DNA from: Alphaproteobacteria bacterium | GTDB lineage: Bacteria; Pseudomonadota; Alphaproteobacteria; UBA7985; JAUIBT01 | Reading direction: 5' to 3' | Assembly (NCBI GenBank): GCA_030428565.1 | Contig: JAUIDR010000006.1 | Span: 22,364-86,363 of the forward strand | DNA length: 64,000 nucleotides | In this document: positions 9,044-18,033 of the stretch, piece after piece | Layout of the letters: each line of letters starts with the position of its first letter | Numbering within the stretch: position 1 is the stretch's first letter | Notes under the pieces: generated by a model | Told to the model about the DNA's origin: nothing | Seen by the model: only the letters and a program-made list of their open reading frames with translations | Databases searched by the model: none | Position numbers and translations under genes: made by a program

Positions 9044-9982
9044 ATGAAACCGCCCAGCTTCCGCTTGCCGCCGCTCAACGCCTTGCGCGTTTTTTGGGTG
9101 GTCATGCGCATGGGCAGTTTTCGCAGCGCCGCCGAGGAGCTGCTTGTCACGCCGCAAGCGGTTAGCCAGCAAATAAAGCTGCTGGAAGATATCCTGGGCG
9201 TGCCGCTGTTTTTGCGCAAGGGGCGCATCGCTGAACCCACCGAGCCCGCGATCGTCTTGTCCCACTTTGTCGAAGCGGGCTTTAGCGAACTGGGCGAAGG
9301 CGTGCGCCGTGTCACCAACGCTGCTTTTCGCAATCGTATCAATATCAACGTCTCGCCCTACTTCGCCACGCGCTATCTCATGGAGCGTTTGGAGGGCTTT
9401 CATAGTCGCTTGCCCGATGTGGATTTGCGGTTGACGACCCGGATTGAGACCCCCGATTTCACCGCCGATGAAGTGGATGCCTCGATCCAATGGGGCTATG
9501 GCAATTGGGGGGAGCTGGAAGCGACGCGGCTGTTGAATGACCACAAGATCGTGTGTTGCACGGCGGCCTTGGCCGATAAGATCAAGCAGCCATCTGATCT
9601 TGGTAAATTCCGGCTGCTGCACCCCGTTCAAAACCGGCAGCTGTGGCAACAGGCGCTCGCGCACTTGGGCATAGATGCGCCCGACGGCGGCGGCGTATTA
9701 GAGTTTCATGACGCGGCGACCATGCGCCGTGCGACCCTCTCCGGTCTTGGCATCGGTCTGCTGTCCCGCATCGACGCACTCAAAGATATTGAAGCGGGCA
9801 AGCTGGTGGCGCCCTTGGGGCTGGAGGCGCTGGCCGACATGCCCATAGAGCAGGTGCCCGGCTTCTACTTGGTCTTGCCGCGCGCGCATCGCCGCGTGCA
9901 GACGGTGGCGGCCTTTTGTGATTGGATCACCAGCCAAGACTGGCGCAGCGACGAGCCTTTGGGCGACCAAAGCTTGGACTAA
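9044..9982 (+). CDS. LysR-family transcriptional regulator, GcvA type
   Basis: A 312-residue LysR protein with an N-terminal winged helix-turn-helix (residues about 10-68, including ALRVFWVVMRMGSF and TPQAVSQQIKLLE) and a periplasmic-binding-protein-like effector domain. The NALRVF opening and the pattern of the effector domain are those of the GcvA subgroup. It lies 72 bases downstream of hyuB in the same direction, so it may be cotranscribed with the ThDP-hyuAB operon and is the obvious candidate regulator for it, which is inference from position only. Confidence 0.88.
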   Translation: MKPPSFRLPPLNALRVFWVVMRMGSFRSAAEELLVTPQAVSQQIKLLEDILGVPLFLRKGRIAEPTEPAIVLSHFVEAGFSELGEGVRRVTNAAFRNRININVSPYFATRYLMERLEGFHSRLPDVDLRLTTRIETPDFTADEVDASIQWGYGNWGELEATRLLNDHKIVCCTAALADKIKQPSDLGKFRLLHPVQNRQLWQQALAHLGIDAPDGGGVLEFHDAATMRRATLSGLGIGLLSRIDALKDIEAGKLVAPLGLEALADMPIEQVPGFYLVLPRAHRRVQTVAAFCDWITSQDWRSDEPLGDQSLD

Positions 9983-10063
9983 ACACCTCACTTCACCGGC
10001 TACGCGCAAGGCAGGCAAGCGGGTAGGGCTTGCGCAGCCAGGCGACCGCGCTAGTCTGGCGGC

Positions 10064-10585
10064 ATGAAGCGCTATATCGTTTTGCTACGCGGCGTCATGC
10101 CGACAGGGCGCACCAAAGTGCCCATGGGCGAAGCCCGCTCTGTCTTGAGCCAAGCGGGCTACAAACGGGTGCGCAGCTACATTGCCAGTGGCAATTTCCT
10201 GGTGGATACGCCCAAGGCACCGGCAGAAGTCGCTGCCGACATCCGCCGCTTAATCGCTCAACACATCGGGCCCGAGCTGGCGGTTCTGGTGCGCGATGGC
10301 GATCAAATGGCTGCCATTTTAGCGGCCAACCCCTTTCCGGACGGCAAACCCAACCAAGTGCTTGTCACCTTTCTGGCCGATCCGGCGCCCGCCGATTTCA
10401 TGGCCGCCGTGCAGGCACCCGATGGCGAACAAGTGGTGATCGCCGGACGCGAGGTCTACTTGCACTACCCCAAGGGGATCGGGCGCAGTAAGCTGAAGCT
10501 GCATACTTGCACCAAGCAAGGAACAGCGCGCAATCTAAACACTTTGCGAAAGCTGGAACAAATGGTCAGATCGGCTGACGCCTAG
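10064..10585 (+). CDS. DUF1697 domain-containing protein
   Basis: A 173-residue cytosolic protein recognisable as DUF1697 by its opening YIVLLRGVMPTGRTKVPMG, the YIASGNFLVD block near residue 43, and the C-terminal KLHTCTKQGTARNLNTL segment. The family is widespread in bacteria and has no firmly assigned biochemical function. It stands as a single gene between the LysR regulator and the sulfotransferase-like gene, with no sign of coupling to either. Confidence 0.88.
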   Translation: MKRYIVLLRGVMPTGRTKVPMGEARSVLSQAGYKRVRSYIASGNFLVDTPKAPAEVAADIRRLIAQHIGPELAVLVRDGDQMAAILAANPFPDGKPNQVLVTFLADPAPADFMAAVQAPDGEQVVIAGREVYLHYPKGIGRSKLKLHTCTKQGTARNLNTLRKLEQMVRSADA

Positions 10586-10698
10586 AGGATTTCGCGCGCA
10601 GGCCTAACATTGCGCGCGGTTTGGCTTGCCTGCTGGCGGTGCTGGCTTATGCTCGCGACCAATTGCCTTCCCCTTCGTTTTCAGGAGCAAGCCCGCCC

Positions 10699-11436
10699 AT
10701 GAATATCGCCGTTTGGTCTGGCCCGCGCAATCTATCGACCGCCATGATGTACGCCTTCGGCGCGCGCGCCGATTTTGCGGTTTGGGACGAGCCGTTTTAC
10801 GCCGCTTATTTGTCTATGACGGGCCTGGATCACCCTATGCGCGCGGCCATAATCGCGGCAGGGGAGCCTGATCCTGAGCGGGTCGCTGAACGCTGCGCTG
10901 CGGCGGCCCCTAGCGGGGCGGCCCACTTCTACCAAAAGCACATGACCCACCACATGATCGATGGCGTGCCGCGTGATTGGTTTGCTCATGTTCGGCATGT
11001 CTTTTTAATTCGCCATCCTGAACGTGTGCTGGCTAGCTATGCCGCCAAGCGCGAAAACCCCACGCTTGGCGATATTGGATTTGTCCAGCAGGCCGAGATA
11101 TTTGATGCGGTGCGCGCGAGCGGCCTGCCAGCAATGGTGATCGACAGTCACGATATTCGCCAAGCGCCGCAAGCCATGCTGACCGCGCTGTGTGGGGCGC
11201 TGGGGCTGGCTTTTGATCCGGCCATGTTGGCATGGCCCGCCGGTGGTCATCCAGATGATGGCGTTTGGGCAGCGCATTGGTACGATGCCGTGCATCGTTC
11301 GACGGGCTTTGCTGGCCCTGAAGGCTCCATGCCGACCGTCCCCGAGGCGCTGCTCCCAGTCTATGAAGCGGCGCTTGAACCCTATCAACGCTTGCGAGAC
11401 CTCGCGCTGTCTTGCCCTAAGGAGGCCCGGCCATGA
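10699..11436 (+). CDS. Sulfotransferase-like domain protein
   Basis: A 245-residue protein starting MNIAVWSGPRNLSTAMM at ATG 10699. The SGPRNLSTAMM segment is a P-loop-like phosphate-binding strand typical of proteins related to PAPS-dependent sulfotransferases, and VFLIRHPERVLASY at mid-protein resembles the second nucleotide contact. An open frame upstream lacks homology and the ATG has AGGAGC in front. Its stop overlaps the start of the class IV aminotransferase by four bases. The true substrate is unknown; the pairing implies a joint role. Confidence 0.7.
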   Translation: MNIAVWSGPRNLSTAMMYAFGARADFAVWDEPFYAAYLSMTGLDHPMRAAIIAAGEPDPERVAERCAAAAPSGAAHFYQKHMTHHMIDGVPRDWFAHVRHVFLIRHPERVLASYAAKRENPTLGDIGFVQQAEIFDAVRASGLPAMVIDSHDIRQAPQAMLTALCGALGLAFDPAMLAWPAGGHPDDGVWAAHWYDAVHRSTGFAGPEGSMPTVPEALLPVYEAALEPYQRLRDLALSCPKEARP

Positions 11437-12383
11437 CCCCCGATCTCAGCGATACCCTGACCACGCACAGCGCCGAGCATGACCCGCGCAACGATGATTT
11501 GTTGATCTATGTTAATGGCGCGCTGGTGCCCAAGGATCAGGCCGTGGTCTCGGTCTATGATTCGGGCTTTATGCTGGGCGATGGCATGTGGGAGGGCATG
11601 CGGCTCTATGACGGCCATTGGGCCTTTTTCGATGAGCATATGGACCGCCTGTTCGGAAGCTGCAAGGCGATAGATCTTGATATCGGTATGACGCGCGAGC
11701 AAGTGCGGGCAGTGCTCAATGAGACCGCTGCCGCCAACGGCATGACCGGCGATGCCCACTGCCGCCTGATGATTACGCGCGGACGCAAGGCCAAACCCTT
11801 TCAACATCCTTCGCTCAGCCGTTGGGGGCCGACGATCGTGGCTATCGTCGAGCATTCTAAGCCCGCCGAAGCCCTAGCGGCTGAGGGCATCCGTTTGGCC
11901 AGCGTACCGCAAGTGCGGGGCCTGCCGCACAGCCAAGACCCCAAATTCAACAGTCATTCCAAGCTGAATTGCGTGATTGCTTGCCTGCAAGCCGAGCAAG
12001 CCGGGGCCGATGAGGGGCTGATGCTGGACCCCCACGGTTTCGTAAACACCACCAACGCCTGCAATTTCTTCATCGTGCGCAAGGGCGAGGTTTGGACCTC
12101 GACCGGGGATTACTGCATGAACGGTGTGACCCGCCAAAAGGTCATCGACATATGTCGCGCTAACGACGTTCCGGTGTTTGAGAAGAACTTTTCGCTCTAC
12201 GAAGCCTATAGCGCGGATGAGGCTTTTTTGACCGGCACTTTTGGGGCGCAAACCCCTGTGGCCGAGATCGATGGTCGGTGTATTGGGGGCAATGAGCGGC
12301 CCGTAACGCTGCAAATACGGCAGCTGTATAAAGCGCTGGTCAAAGGTGACATTGCAAAGCAGAAACTGCACCAGCAAACCTAA
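11433..12383 (+). CDS. Aminotransferase class IV (branched-chain or D-amino acid aminotransferase-like)
   Basis: A 316-residue fold-type IV PLP enzyme. The PLP lysine is Lys177 in NSHSKLNCV, and the N-terminal YDSGFMLGDGMWEGMRLYDG block is the usual substrate-side loop. The group contains branched-chain amino acid aminotransferases, D-amino acid aminotransferases and 4-amino-4-deoxychorismate lyase, and I cannot separate them from sequence alone. A branched-chain role would fit the Liv-type transporter that follows about 200 bases downstream. The gene is coupled by ATGA overlap to the sulfotransferase-like gene. Confidence 0.82.
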   Translation: MTPDLSDTLTTHSAEHDPRNDDLLIYVNGALVPKDQAVVSVYDSGFMLGDGMWEGMRLYDGHWAFFDEHMDRLFGSCKAIDLDIGMTREQVRAVLNETAAANGMTGDAHCRLMITRGRKAKPFQHPSLSRWGPTIVAIVEHSKPAEALAAEGIRLASVPQVRGLPHSQDPKFNSHSKLNCVIACLQAEQAGADEGLMLDPHGFVNTTNACNFFIVRKGEVWTSTGDYCMNGVTRQKVIDICRANDVPVFEKNFSLYEAYSADEAFLTGTFGAQTPVAEIDGRCIGGNERPVTLQIRQLYKALVKGDIAKQKLHQQT

Positions 12384-12435
12384 TATGATGTGACAAAATC
12401 CATGCATAGGGCTTTGCTTTAAAAAGAATCGTGAT

Positions 12436-12490
12436 ATTTCATCTGAAATGGTGCCAGACGGTTGACAAAGCGACGGATTAAGCTTTGATC
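12436..12490 (+). promoter_or_regulatory. Putative promoter and palindrome upstream of livJ
   Basis: The 206 bases before livJ contain a perfect short palindrome with six-base arms (ATTTCA-TC-TGAAAT, 12436-12449) and, just after it, TTGACA at 12462-12467 with a weak -10-like TTGATC seventeen bases further. The arrangement suits a regulated sigma-70 promoter with an operator upstream. This is pattern matching only; no regulator is identified. Confidence 0.35.
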
Positions 12491-12589
12491 GTGCCATTGA
12501 CCACCCGCTTACGCAGCGACAGCGGAAGCTGGGTTGGCAATCCTGGGGGCAGGTTCGCTTCGCCTCCATCCGACAACAGGGAGATAAAT

Positions 12590-13774
12590 ATGAAAAAACT
12601 TCTTACTGCGACTGCTGCGTGCGCGCTTTTGGCAGGCGCGGCTGCCGCTGAAGAGATCAAAATCGGTGTGATTTTGGGCTTCACCGGCCCCATCGAATCG
12701 ACTGTTGCCCACATGGGCCCGGCGGCTGATCTGGCCATCAAAGAAGTATCGGACAGCGGCAAGCTGTTGGGCGGCGCAACCGTCACCCCCGTTCACGGCG
12801 ATACTGGCTGTATTGACTCGGCTGGCGCGGTTGCCGCGACCGAGCGTCTGGTCACTGCTGATGGCGTTAAGGGTATCGTCGGTGGCGACTGTTCTGGTGT
12901 TACCGGTGCCATGCTGCAAAACGTTGCCCGCCCCAACGGCGTCGTGATGATTTCACCCTCAGCGACCTCGCCCGGCCTGACCACGGCTGAAGATGATGGC
13001 CTGTTCTTCCGTACCGCACCGTCTGATGCGCGTCAGGGCAAGATCATGGCTGACATCATGATGGACCAGGGCATCGAATCTGCTGCTGTTACTTACACCA
13101 ACAACGACTACGGCAAGGGCCTGGCGGACGCCTTCCAAGCAGCATACGAAGCTGCTGGTGGTACCGTTACTCTCAGCGCTCCGCACGAAGACGGCAAGGC
13201 AGACTACTCTGCTGAAATCGGCGCTCTAGCTTCTGCGGGTGGTGATCGTCTGGTTGTTGCTGGCTACGTTGACCAAGGTGGCTCTGGCATGGTTCGCGCG
13301 GCCCTGGATTCAGGTGCCTTCGACACCTTCCAGTTCGTTGACGGCATGATTTCTGACAAGTTGATCGAAAACTTCGGTGCGGAAATCGACGGTTCTGCTG
13401 GTCAGCACCCAAGCCCCTCTCCTGAGCTGGCTGCTCGCTTCAAAGAGATCGCAGGCGGCAATGGTTTCGAGCCTACTTATGCCTTCGCACCTGAGAGCTA
13501 CGACGCCGCGGCGCTGATCTTGTTGGCCATGCAGGCTGCTGGTTCTTCTGAACCTGCGGACTACAAGTCAAAGGTCATGGAAGTCGCAAACGCTCCGGGT
13601 GAGCCAATCCAAGCTGGCGAGTTGGCCAAGGCTCTGGATATCCTGGCTGCTGGCGGCGACATCGACTACATCGGCGCCACTGGCGTTGAGCTGGTTGGCC
13701 CTGGTGAAGCAGCAGGCAACTACCGCGAAATGACCGTTGAAGGTGGCATGGACAAAACTGTCGGCTTCCGTTAA
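12590..13774 (+). CDS. livJ: Branched-chain amino acid-type ABC transporter substrate-binding protein
   Basis: The ATG at 12590 opens a Sec signal peptide (MKKLLTATAACALLAGAAAA) with likely cleavage near residue 20, followed by IKIGVILGFTGPIES, the first strand of the LivJ/periplasmic-binding type I fold. Total length is 394 residues, normal for the family. A longer frame upstream would bury the signal peptide. The codon use here is less GC-biased than in its neighbours, as often seen for highly expressed binding proteins. The gene ends at a strong terminator, so it can be made in excess over livGFHM. The ligand is an amino acid or related amide; which one is not readable. Confidence 0.9.
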   Translation: MKKLLTATAACALLAGAAAAEEIKIGVILGFTGPIESTVAHMGPAADLAIKEVSDSGKLLGGATVTPVHGDTGCIDSAGAVAATERLVTADGVKGIVGGDCSGVTGAMLQNVARPNGVVMISPSATSPGLTTAEDDGLFFRTAPSDARQGKIMADIMMDQGIESAAVTYTNNDYGKGLADAFQAAYEAAGGTVTLSAPHEDGKADYSAEIGALASAGGDRLVVAGYVDQGGSGMVRAALDSGAFDTFQFVDGMISDKLIENFGAEIDGSAGQHPSPSPELAARFKEIAGGNGFEPTYAFAPESYDAAALILLAMQAAGSSEPADYKSKVMEVANAPGEPIQAGELAKALDILAAGGDIDYIGATGVELVGPGEAAGNYREMTVEGGMDKTVGFR

Positions 13775-13792
13775 TCGGTTCGCATGAACAAC

Positions 13793-13829
13793 AAAACAGC
13801 CCGGACCCGTACGAGTTCGGGCTGTTTTT
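13793..13829 (+). terminator. Rho-independent terminator after livJ
   Basis: A 14-base-pair stem (AAAACAGCCCGGAC at 13793-13806 pairing with GTTCGGGCTGTTTT at 13815-13828, one G-T wobble) closes an eight-base loop and runs into a T tract. It lies 19 bases after the livJ stop. Placed between livJ and livG, it would reduce read-through and set a high ratio of binding protein to membrane complex. Confidence 0.9.
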
Positions 13830-14022
13830 GTATGACCGGTGGCGAATTGTTGTCCATCCGCTTGCGGACAGGCCATTCGCTCAATAAGAAGGCCAAGCGC
13901 GCAACAGGACAAGGGGCAGACCTAGGGCCAAGATACACATGCTGGTCCCATCGCCGATTGGCGGCTATCGTTGCACCCCAAATCGCTCGCTTGGATGAAG
14001 ATCAAACCGGAGGGGAAAACAG

Positions 14023-14805
14023 GTGATCAAAGTTGAGAACCTGCACAAGCATTTCGGCGGCTTTCATGCTGTCGACGGCGCCAGCTTGGAGATCGCGGAA
14101 GGCTCGATCACAGGATTGATCGGCCCGAACGGTGCAGGAAAAACGACGTTATTTAACGTCATCGCGGGCGTTCACGCCCCGACATCAGGGCGTGTGACCC
14201 TGAAAGGCGAAGACATAACTGGTCTGCCGCCGCACGAGCTTTTCCATAAGGGCGTCTTGCGCACCTTCCAGATTGCGCACGAATTTAGCTCCATGACTTG
14301 CCGTGAGAACCTGATGATGGTCCCAGCCGGGCAGTCTGGCGAAACGCTGTGGAACACCTGGTTTGGTCGCAAGAAAATCGCAGAAGAAGAAGAAGCCCTG
14401 CGCGCCAAGGCCGACGAGGTCTTGGAGTTCTTGACGATTAGCCACCTGGCCGACCACAAGGCAGGGCAGGTCTCCGGCGGACAGAAAAAGCTGCTTGAGC
14501 TGGGCCGCACCATGATGGTCGATGCCAAAATCGTCTTTTTGGACGAGGTGGGCGCGGGCGTGAACCGCACGCTGCTCAACACCATTGGCGATGCCATTAT
14601 TCGCCTGAATAAAGAGCGCGGCTATACCTTCGTTGTCATTGAACACGACATGGATTTCATCGGGCGCCTATGCGATCCGGTCATATGTATGGCCGAAGGC
14701 AAGGTCTTGGCCGAAGGCACCCTGGAAGAGATCAAAGCCAACGAGCACGTGATCGAAGCCTACTTGGGCACTGGCCTTAAGAACAAACAGAAGGGAGCCG
14801 CCTGA
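14023..14805 (+). CDS. livG: Branched-chain amino acid ABC transporter ATP-binding protein LivG
   Basis: A 260-residue ABC ATPase. Walker A is GPNGAGKT at residues 34-41, the signature is VSGGQ, and the Walker B stretch reads VFLDEVGAGV, where the usual DEP is DEV. The family's C-terminal EHDMDFI segment is present. The start is GTG 14023, after GGAGGGG. It powers amino acid import with LivF, LivH and LivM, and its stop overlaps the livF start. Confidence 0.92.
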   Translation: MIKVENLHKHFGGFHAVDGASLEIAEGSITGLIGPNGAGKTTLFNVIAGVHAPTSGRVTLKGEDITGLPPHELFHKGVLRTFQIAHEFSSMTCRENLMMVPAGQSGETLWNTWFGRKKIAEEEEALRAKADEVLEFLTISHLADHKAGQVSGGQKKLLELGRTMMVDAKIVFLDEVGAGVNRTLLNTIGDAIIRLNKERGYTFVVIEHDMDFIGRLCDPVICMAEGKVLAEGTLEEIKANEHVIEAYLGTGLKNKQKGAA

Positions 14806-15518
14806 TGTCTGAACCCTTCCTGATCGGTGACAGCATGACCGGCGGCTATGGCAATGGCCCCGACATTCTGCACGACTGTACGGTCGCCGTAGAAAAAGGC
14901 GAGATCGCCGTCATCGTTGGTCCCAACGGTGCGGGCAAATCGACCGCGATGAAAGCCGTGTTCGGCATGTTGGATGTGCGCCAGGGCGCGGTGCGCTTGG
15001 ATGGTGAGGATATCACCAATCTGAGCCCGCAAGACCGCGTTCTGAAGGGCATGGGTTTTGTGCCCCAGAACAACAACATCTTCACCTCTATGACGGTTGA
15101 AGAAAACCTTGAAATGGGCGCCTTCATCCGAACGGACGACTTCAGCGAGACCATGGAGCAGGTCTATCACCTATTCCCTATTCTGCGCGAAAAGCGCCAA
15201 CAGCAAGCCGGTGAGCTTTCGGGTGGTCAACGCCAACAAGTGGCCGTTGGTCGCGCTCTGATGACCCAGCCCAAAGTGTTGATGCTGGACGAGCCAACCG
15301 CGGGTGTGAGCCCGATCGTGATGGACGAGCTGTTCGACCGCATTATCGAAGTCGCGCGGACCGGCATCCCCATTTTGATGGTGGAACAAAACGCCCGCCA
15401 AGCGCTGGAGATCGCTGATAAAGGCTATGTCTTGGTGCAAGGGCGCAACGCCTACACGGGCACCGGTCAAGAGCTGTTGGCCGATCCTGAAGTGCGCAAA
15501 TCATTCCTGGGGGGTTAA
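14805..15518 (+). CDS. livF: Branched-chain amino acid ABC transporter ATP-binding protein LivF
   Basis: A 237-residue ABC ATPase with Walker A GPNGAGKST at 39-47, signature LSGGQRQQVAVGRALM, and Walker B VLMLDEPTAGV. The short form without LivG's extended C-terminus, and its position directly after livG with a one-base overlap, identify it as LivF. It forms the heterodimeric nucleotide-binding pair with LivG on the cytoplasmic face. Confidence 0.92.
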   Translation: MSEPFLIGDSMTGGYGNGPDILHDCTVAVEKGEIAVIVGPNGAGKSTAMKAVFGMLDVRQGAVRLDGEDITNLSPQDRVLKGMGFVPQNNNIFTSMTVEENLEMGAFIRTDDFSETMEQVYHLFPILREKRQQQAGELSGGQRQQVAVGRALMTQPKVLMLDEPTAGVSPIVMDELFDRIIEVARTGIPILMVEQNARQALEIADKGYVLVQGRNAYTGTGQELLADPEVRKSFLGG

Positions 15519-15521
15519 GAC

Positions 15522-16532
15522 ATGGACACCTTAAACGCCCTTGTGGCCTTCAGTAACTTCGTTGCCATTCCGGCTGTGGCCTATGGCAGCCAGCTCGCGC
15601 TTGGCGCCCTGGGGGTGACCCTGGTTTACGGCGTGCTGCGCTTTTCCAACTTTGCCCACGGCGATACCATGGCCTTTGGTGCCATGATCGTCGTGCTGCT
15701 GACTTGGTTGTTGCAGAGCTGGGGCGTCAGCCTTGGCCCGCTTCCGACCGCCTTATTGGCGCTGCCGGTGGGGATCATTGTCACCGCAGGCTTGCTGGTC
15801 GCAACCGATCAGCTTGTCTATCGTTTTTACCGAAAGCACAAATCGCCGCCGGTTATCTTCTTGATCGTGTCGCTGGGCGTTATGTTTATCATGAACGGCC
15901 TGGTGCGTTTTGTCATTGGCCCGGGCGATCAACGCTTCTTTGACGGCCAACGTTTCATTGTCTCTGTGCGCGAATTCAAGGCCATGACCGGCCTTCGCGA
16001 GGGGCTGGCTATCAAGACCACGCAAGGGCTCACCGTTGTGACCGCGGTCATTGTCGTGGCGGTGTTGTTCTGGTTCCTCAACAAGACGCGGACCGGCAAG
16101 TCGATGCGCGCTTATTCGGACAACGAGGATTTGGCGCTGCTGTCGGGCATCAACCCCGAACGCGTCGTGCTGGTGACATGGCTCATCGTAGCGGCCTTGG
16201 CGACGGTGGCGGGCGCGCTCTATGGCTTGGACAAGAGCTTCAAGCCCTTCGTTTATTTCCAATTGCTGCTGCCAGTGTTTGCGTCAGCCATCGTCGGTGG
16301 CCTAGGCAATCCGGTCGGGGCCATTGCAGGCGGCTTCGTCATCGCTTTTTCTGAGGTGACGGTGACTTACGCATGGAAAAAGGTCTTGGTCTACGCGCTA
16401 CCCGACCAGTGGGAACCGAGCGGGCTCATGCAGCTGCTCACCACGGATTATAAATTTGCCGTCAGCTTTGTGATCTTGGTGATCGTCTTGCTGTTCCGAC
16501 CGACCGGCCTATTCAGGGGGAAAGCGCTATGA
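15522..16532 (+). CDS. livH: Branched-chain amino acid ABC transporter permease LivH
   Basis: A 336-residue polytopic membrane protein with about eight hydrophobic segments. The block ALGALGVTLVYGVLRFSNFA near residue 25 and the VGGLGNPVGAIAGGFVI motif near residue 260 are hallmarks of LivH-type permeases, the latter contacting the ATPase. It begins three bases after livF and overlaps livM by four bases. Confidence 0.92.
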   Translation: MDTLNALVAFSNFVAIPAVAYGSQLALGALGVTLVYGVLRFSNFAHGDTMAFGAMIVVLLTWLLQSWGVSLGPLPTALLALPVGIIVTAGLLVATDQLVYRFYRKHKSPPVIFLIVSLGVMFIMNGLVRFVIGPGDQRFFDGQRFIVSVREFKAMTGLREGLAIKTTQGLTVVTAVIVVAVLFWFLNKTRTGKSMRAYSDNEDLALLSGINPERVVLVTWLIVAALATVAGALYGLDKSFKPFVYFQLLLPVFASAIVGGLGNPVGAIAGGFVIAFSEVTVTYAWKKVLVYALPDQWEPSGLMQLLTTDYKFAVSFVILVIVLLFRPTGLFRGKAL

Positions 16533-17833
16533 TTGATCGTCTTAGAGCACCGATATTCTTCGCATTGGTTGCAGGGGCTTTGCTCTGGACCGGGCTTAAC
16601 CAAAGTTGGAACACGGCCCTGGTCATCTTCAATATGGGGCTGATCTCAGCGGTAATGTCGCTGGGGGTCAATCTGCAATGGGGCATTGCTGGCCTGTTGA
16701 ATGTCGGCATCATGGGCTTCGTCGCCCTGGGTGGTCTTGCGGCTGTGTTGATTGCTATGCCGCCCGTTAAGGAAGCCTGGAACGCTGGTGGTGGTGCGAT
16801 CTTGCTGGGCCTGGCTATCGGCGCGGCCAGTATTGCCATTGCCGCCACCGCCTACCGGCGCATGCACAAGGGCCTGCTGCGCGGTCTGGCCTTGGTGGTG
16901 ATTCTGGTCGGCGGCTTCTACCTGACCCGCATCATTGCAACGCCTGCCATTAAGGCGGTCGAGGCCATTAACCCCGCTTCGACGGGCTATCTGGGCGGCC
17001 TGGGCTGGCCGGTGCTGATCGCGTGGCCGGTCGGCGGATTGATGGCGGCCGGGGCGGCCTGGGTGATCGGCAAGACCGCTCTTGGCCTGCGTTCGGACTA
17101 CTTGGCGATCGCCACACTCGGCATTTCAGAGATCATTATCGCGGTCCTGAAGAACGAAGACTGGCTATCGCGCGGCGTCAAAAACGTCATCGGTATTCCG
17201 CGTCCGCTGCCTTATGAGGTGGATCTGCAAAAAGACGCCGGCTTTATTGAACAAGCCGCTTCGCTGGGTTTGGATCCCGTCACGGCCTCAACCCTCTACG
17301 TCAAGCTGGGTTACGGCATTCTGTTTGCAGTCGTCTTGCTCATTTTGCTGTGGCTCGCACAGAACGCGCTCAACAGTCCTTGGGGGCGTATGATGCGCGC
17401 CATTCGCGACAACGAAGTTGCCGCGCGTGCTATGGGCAAGAACGTGACCGCGCGTCACTTGCAAATCTTTGTCTTGGGATCAGCGATCTGTGGGATCGCC
17501 GGTGCCATGATGACCACGCTCGATGCGCAGTTGACACCCAGTTCCTACCAGCCGTTGCGCTATACCTTCCTGATTTGGGTCATGGTGATTGTGGGCGGTT
17601 CAGGCAACAACCTGGGCGCTGTTCTGGGTGGTTTCCTGGTCTGGTTCCTGTGGGTTCAGGTCGAGCCTTTCGGCCAATTCTTGATGGGTGTTATCACCAG
17701 CCCCTTGTCCGATGGCTCGTTCTTGAAAGAGCACCTGCAAGCCGGTGCTGCGCACATGCGACTTTTGACCATGGGTCTGTTCTTGCTGCTGATGCTGCGG
17801 TTTAACCCCAAGGGGCTTATCCCAGAAAAGTAG
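16529..17833 (+). CDS. livM: Branched-chain amino acid ABC transporter permease LivM
   Basis: A 434-residue membrane protein, somewhat longer than common LivM because of an extended region at residues about 75-170 with extra hydrophobic helices before the conserved LRSDYLAIATLGISEI block. MRAIRDNEVAARAMGKNV and the later VGGSGNNLGAVLGG are the diagnostic cytoplasmic coupling and C-terminal motifs. It completes the liv operon, which ends at a terminator 47 bases downstream. Confidence 0.92.
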   Translation: MIDRLRAPIFFALVAGALLWTGLNQSWNTALVIFNMGLISAVMSLGVNLQWGIAGLLNVGIMGFVALGGLAAVLIAMPPVKEAWNAGGGAILLGLAIGAASIAIAATAYRRMHKGLLRGLALVVILVGGFYLTRIIATPAIKAVEAINPASTGYLGGLGWPVLIAWPVGGLMAAGAAWVIGKTALGLRSDYLAIATLGISEIIIAVLKNEDWLSRGVKNVIGIPRPLPYEVDLQKDAGFIEQAASLGLDPVTASTLYVKLGYGILFAVVLLILLWLAQNALNSPWGRMMRAIRDNEVAARAMGKNVTARHLQIFVLGSAICGIAGAMMTTLDAQLTPSSYQPLRYTFLIWVMVIVGGSGNNLGAVLGGFLVWFLWVQVEPFGQFLMGVITSPLSDGSFLKEHLQAGAAHMRLLTMGLFLLLMLRFNPKGLIPEK

Positions 17834-17879
17834 CCAGGGTTCTGGCAGCGCTGCAGTCGCTGGCGCAAACAAATAAGAC

Positions 17880-17916
17880 AAACGGTTCGATCCTTGCCGG
17901 TCGGGCCGTTTTCTTT
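17880..17916 (+). terminator. Rho-independent terminator after livM
   Basis: AAACGGTTCGA (17880-17890) can pair with TCGGGCCGTTT (17901-17911) through eleven pairs including two G-T wobbles, with a ten-base loop and a TTTTCTTTT run after it. It closes the liv operon before the next gene, whose start lies about 120 bases further. Confidence 0.75.
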
Positions 17917-18033
17917 TGCCCGTTCTTGGCCGGCGCGCCAACAAAGCTGGGCCTAAGTGCTGTCCAGCACTTTGCAGGCCGAGCGGTTTGGCGCAAGATG
18001 GCGGTCAAGTCCAAGTTAAACGGGAGCGCTTTG

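Noticed and set aside
13830..14022. Small ORF between the livJ terminator and livG
   Set aside because: The open frame here has no ribosome site or similarity and lies in the leader of livG.
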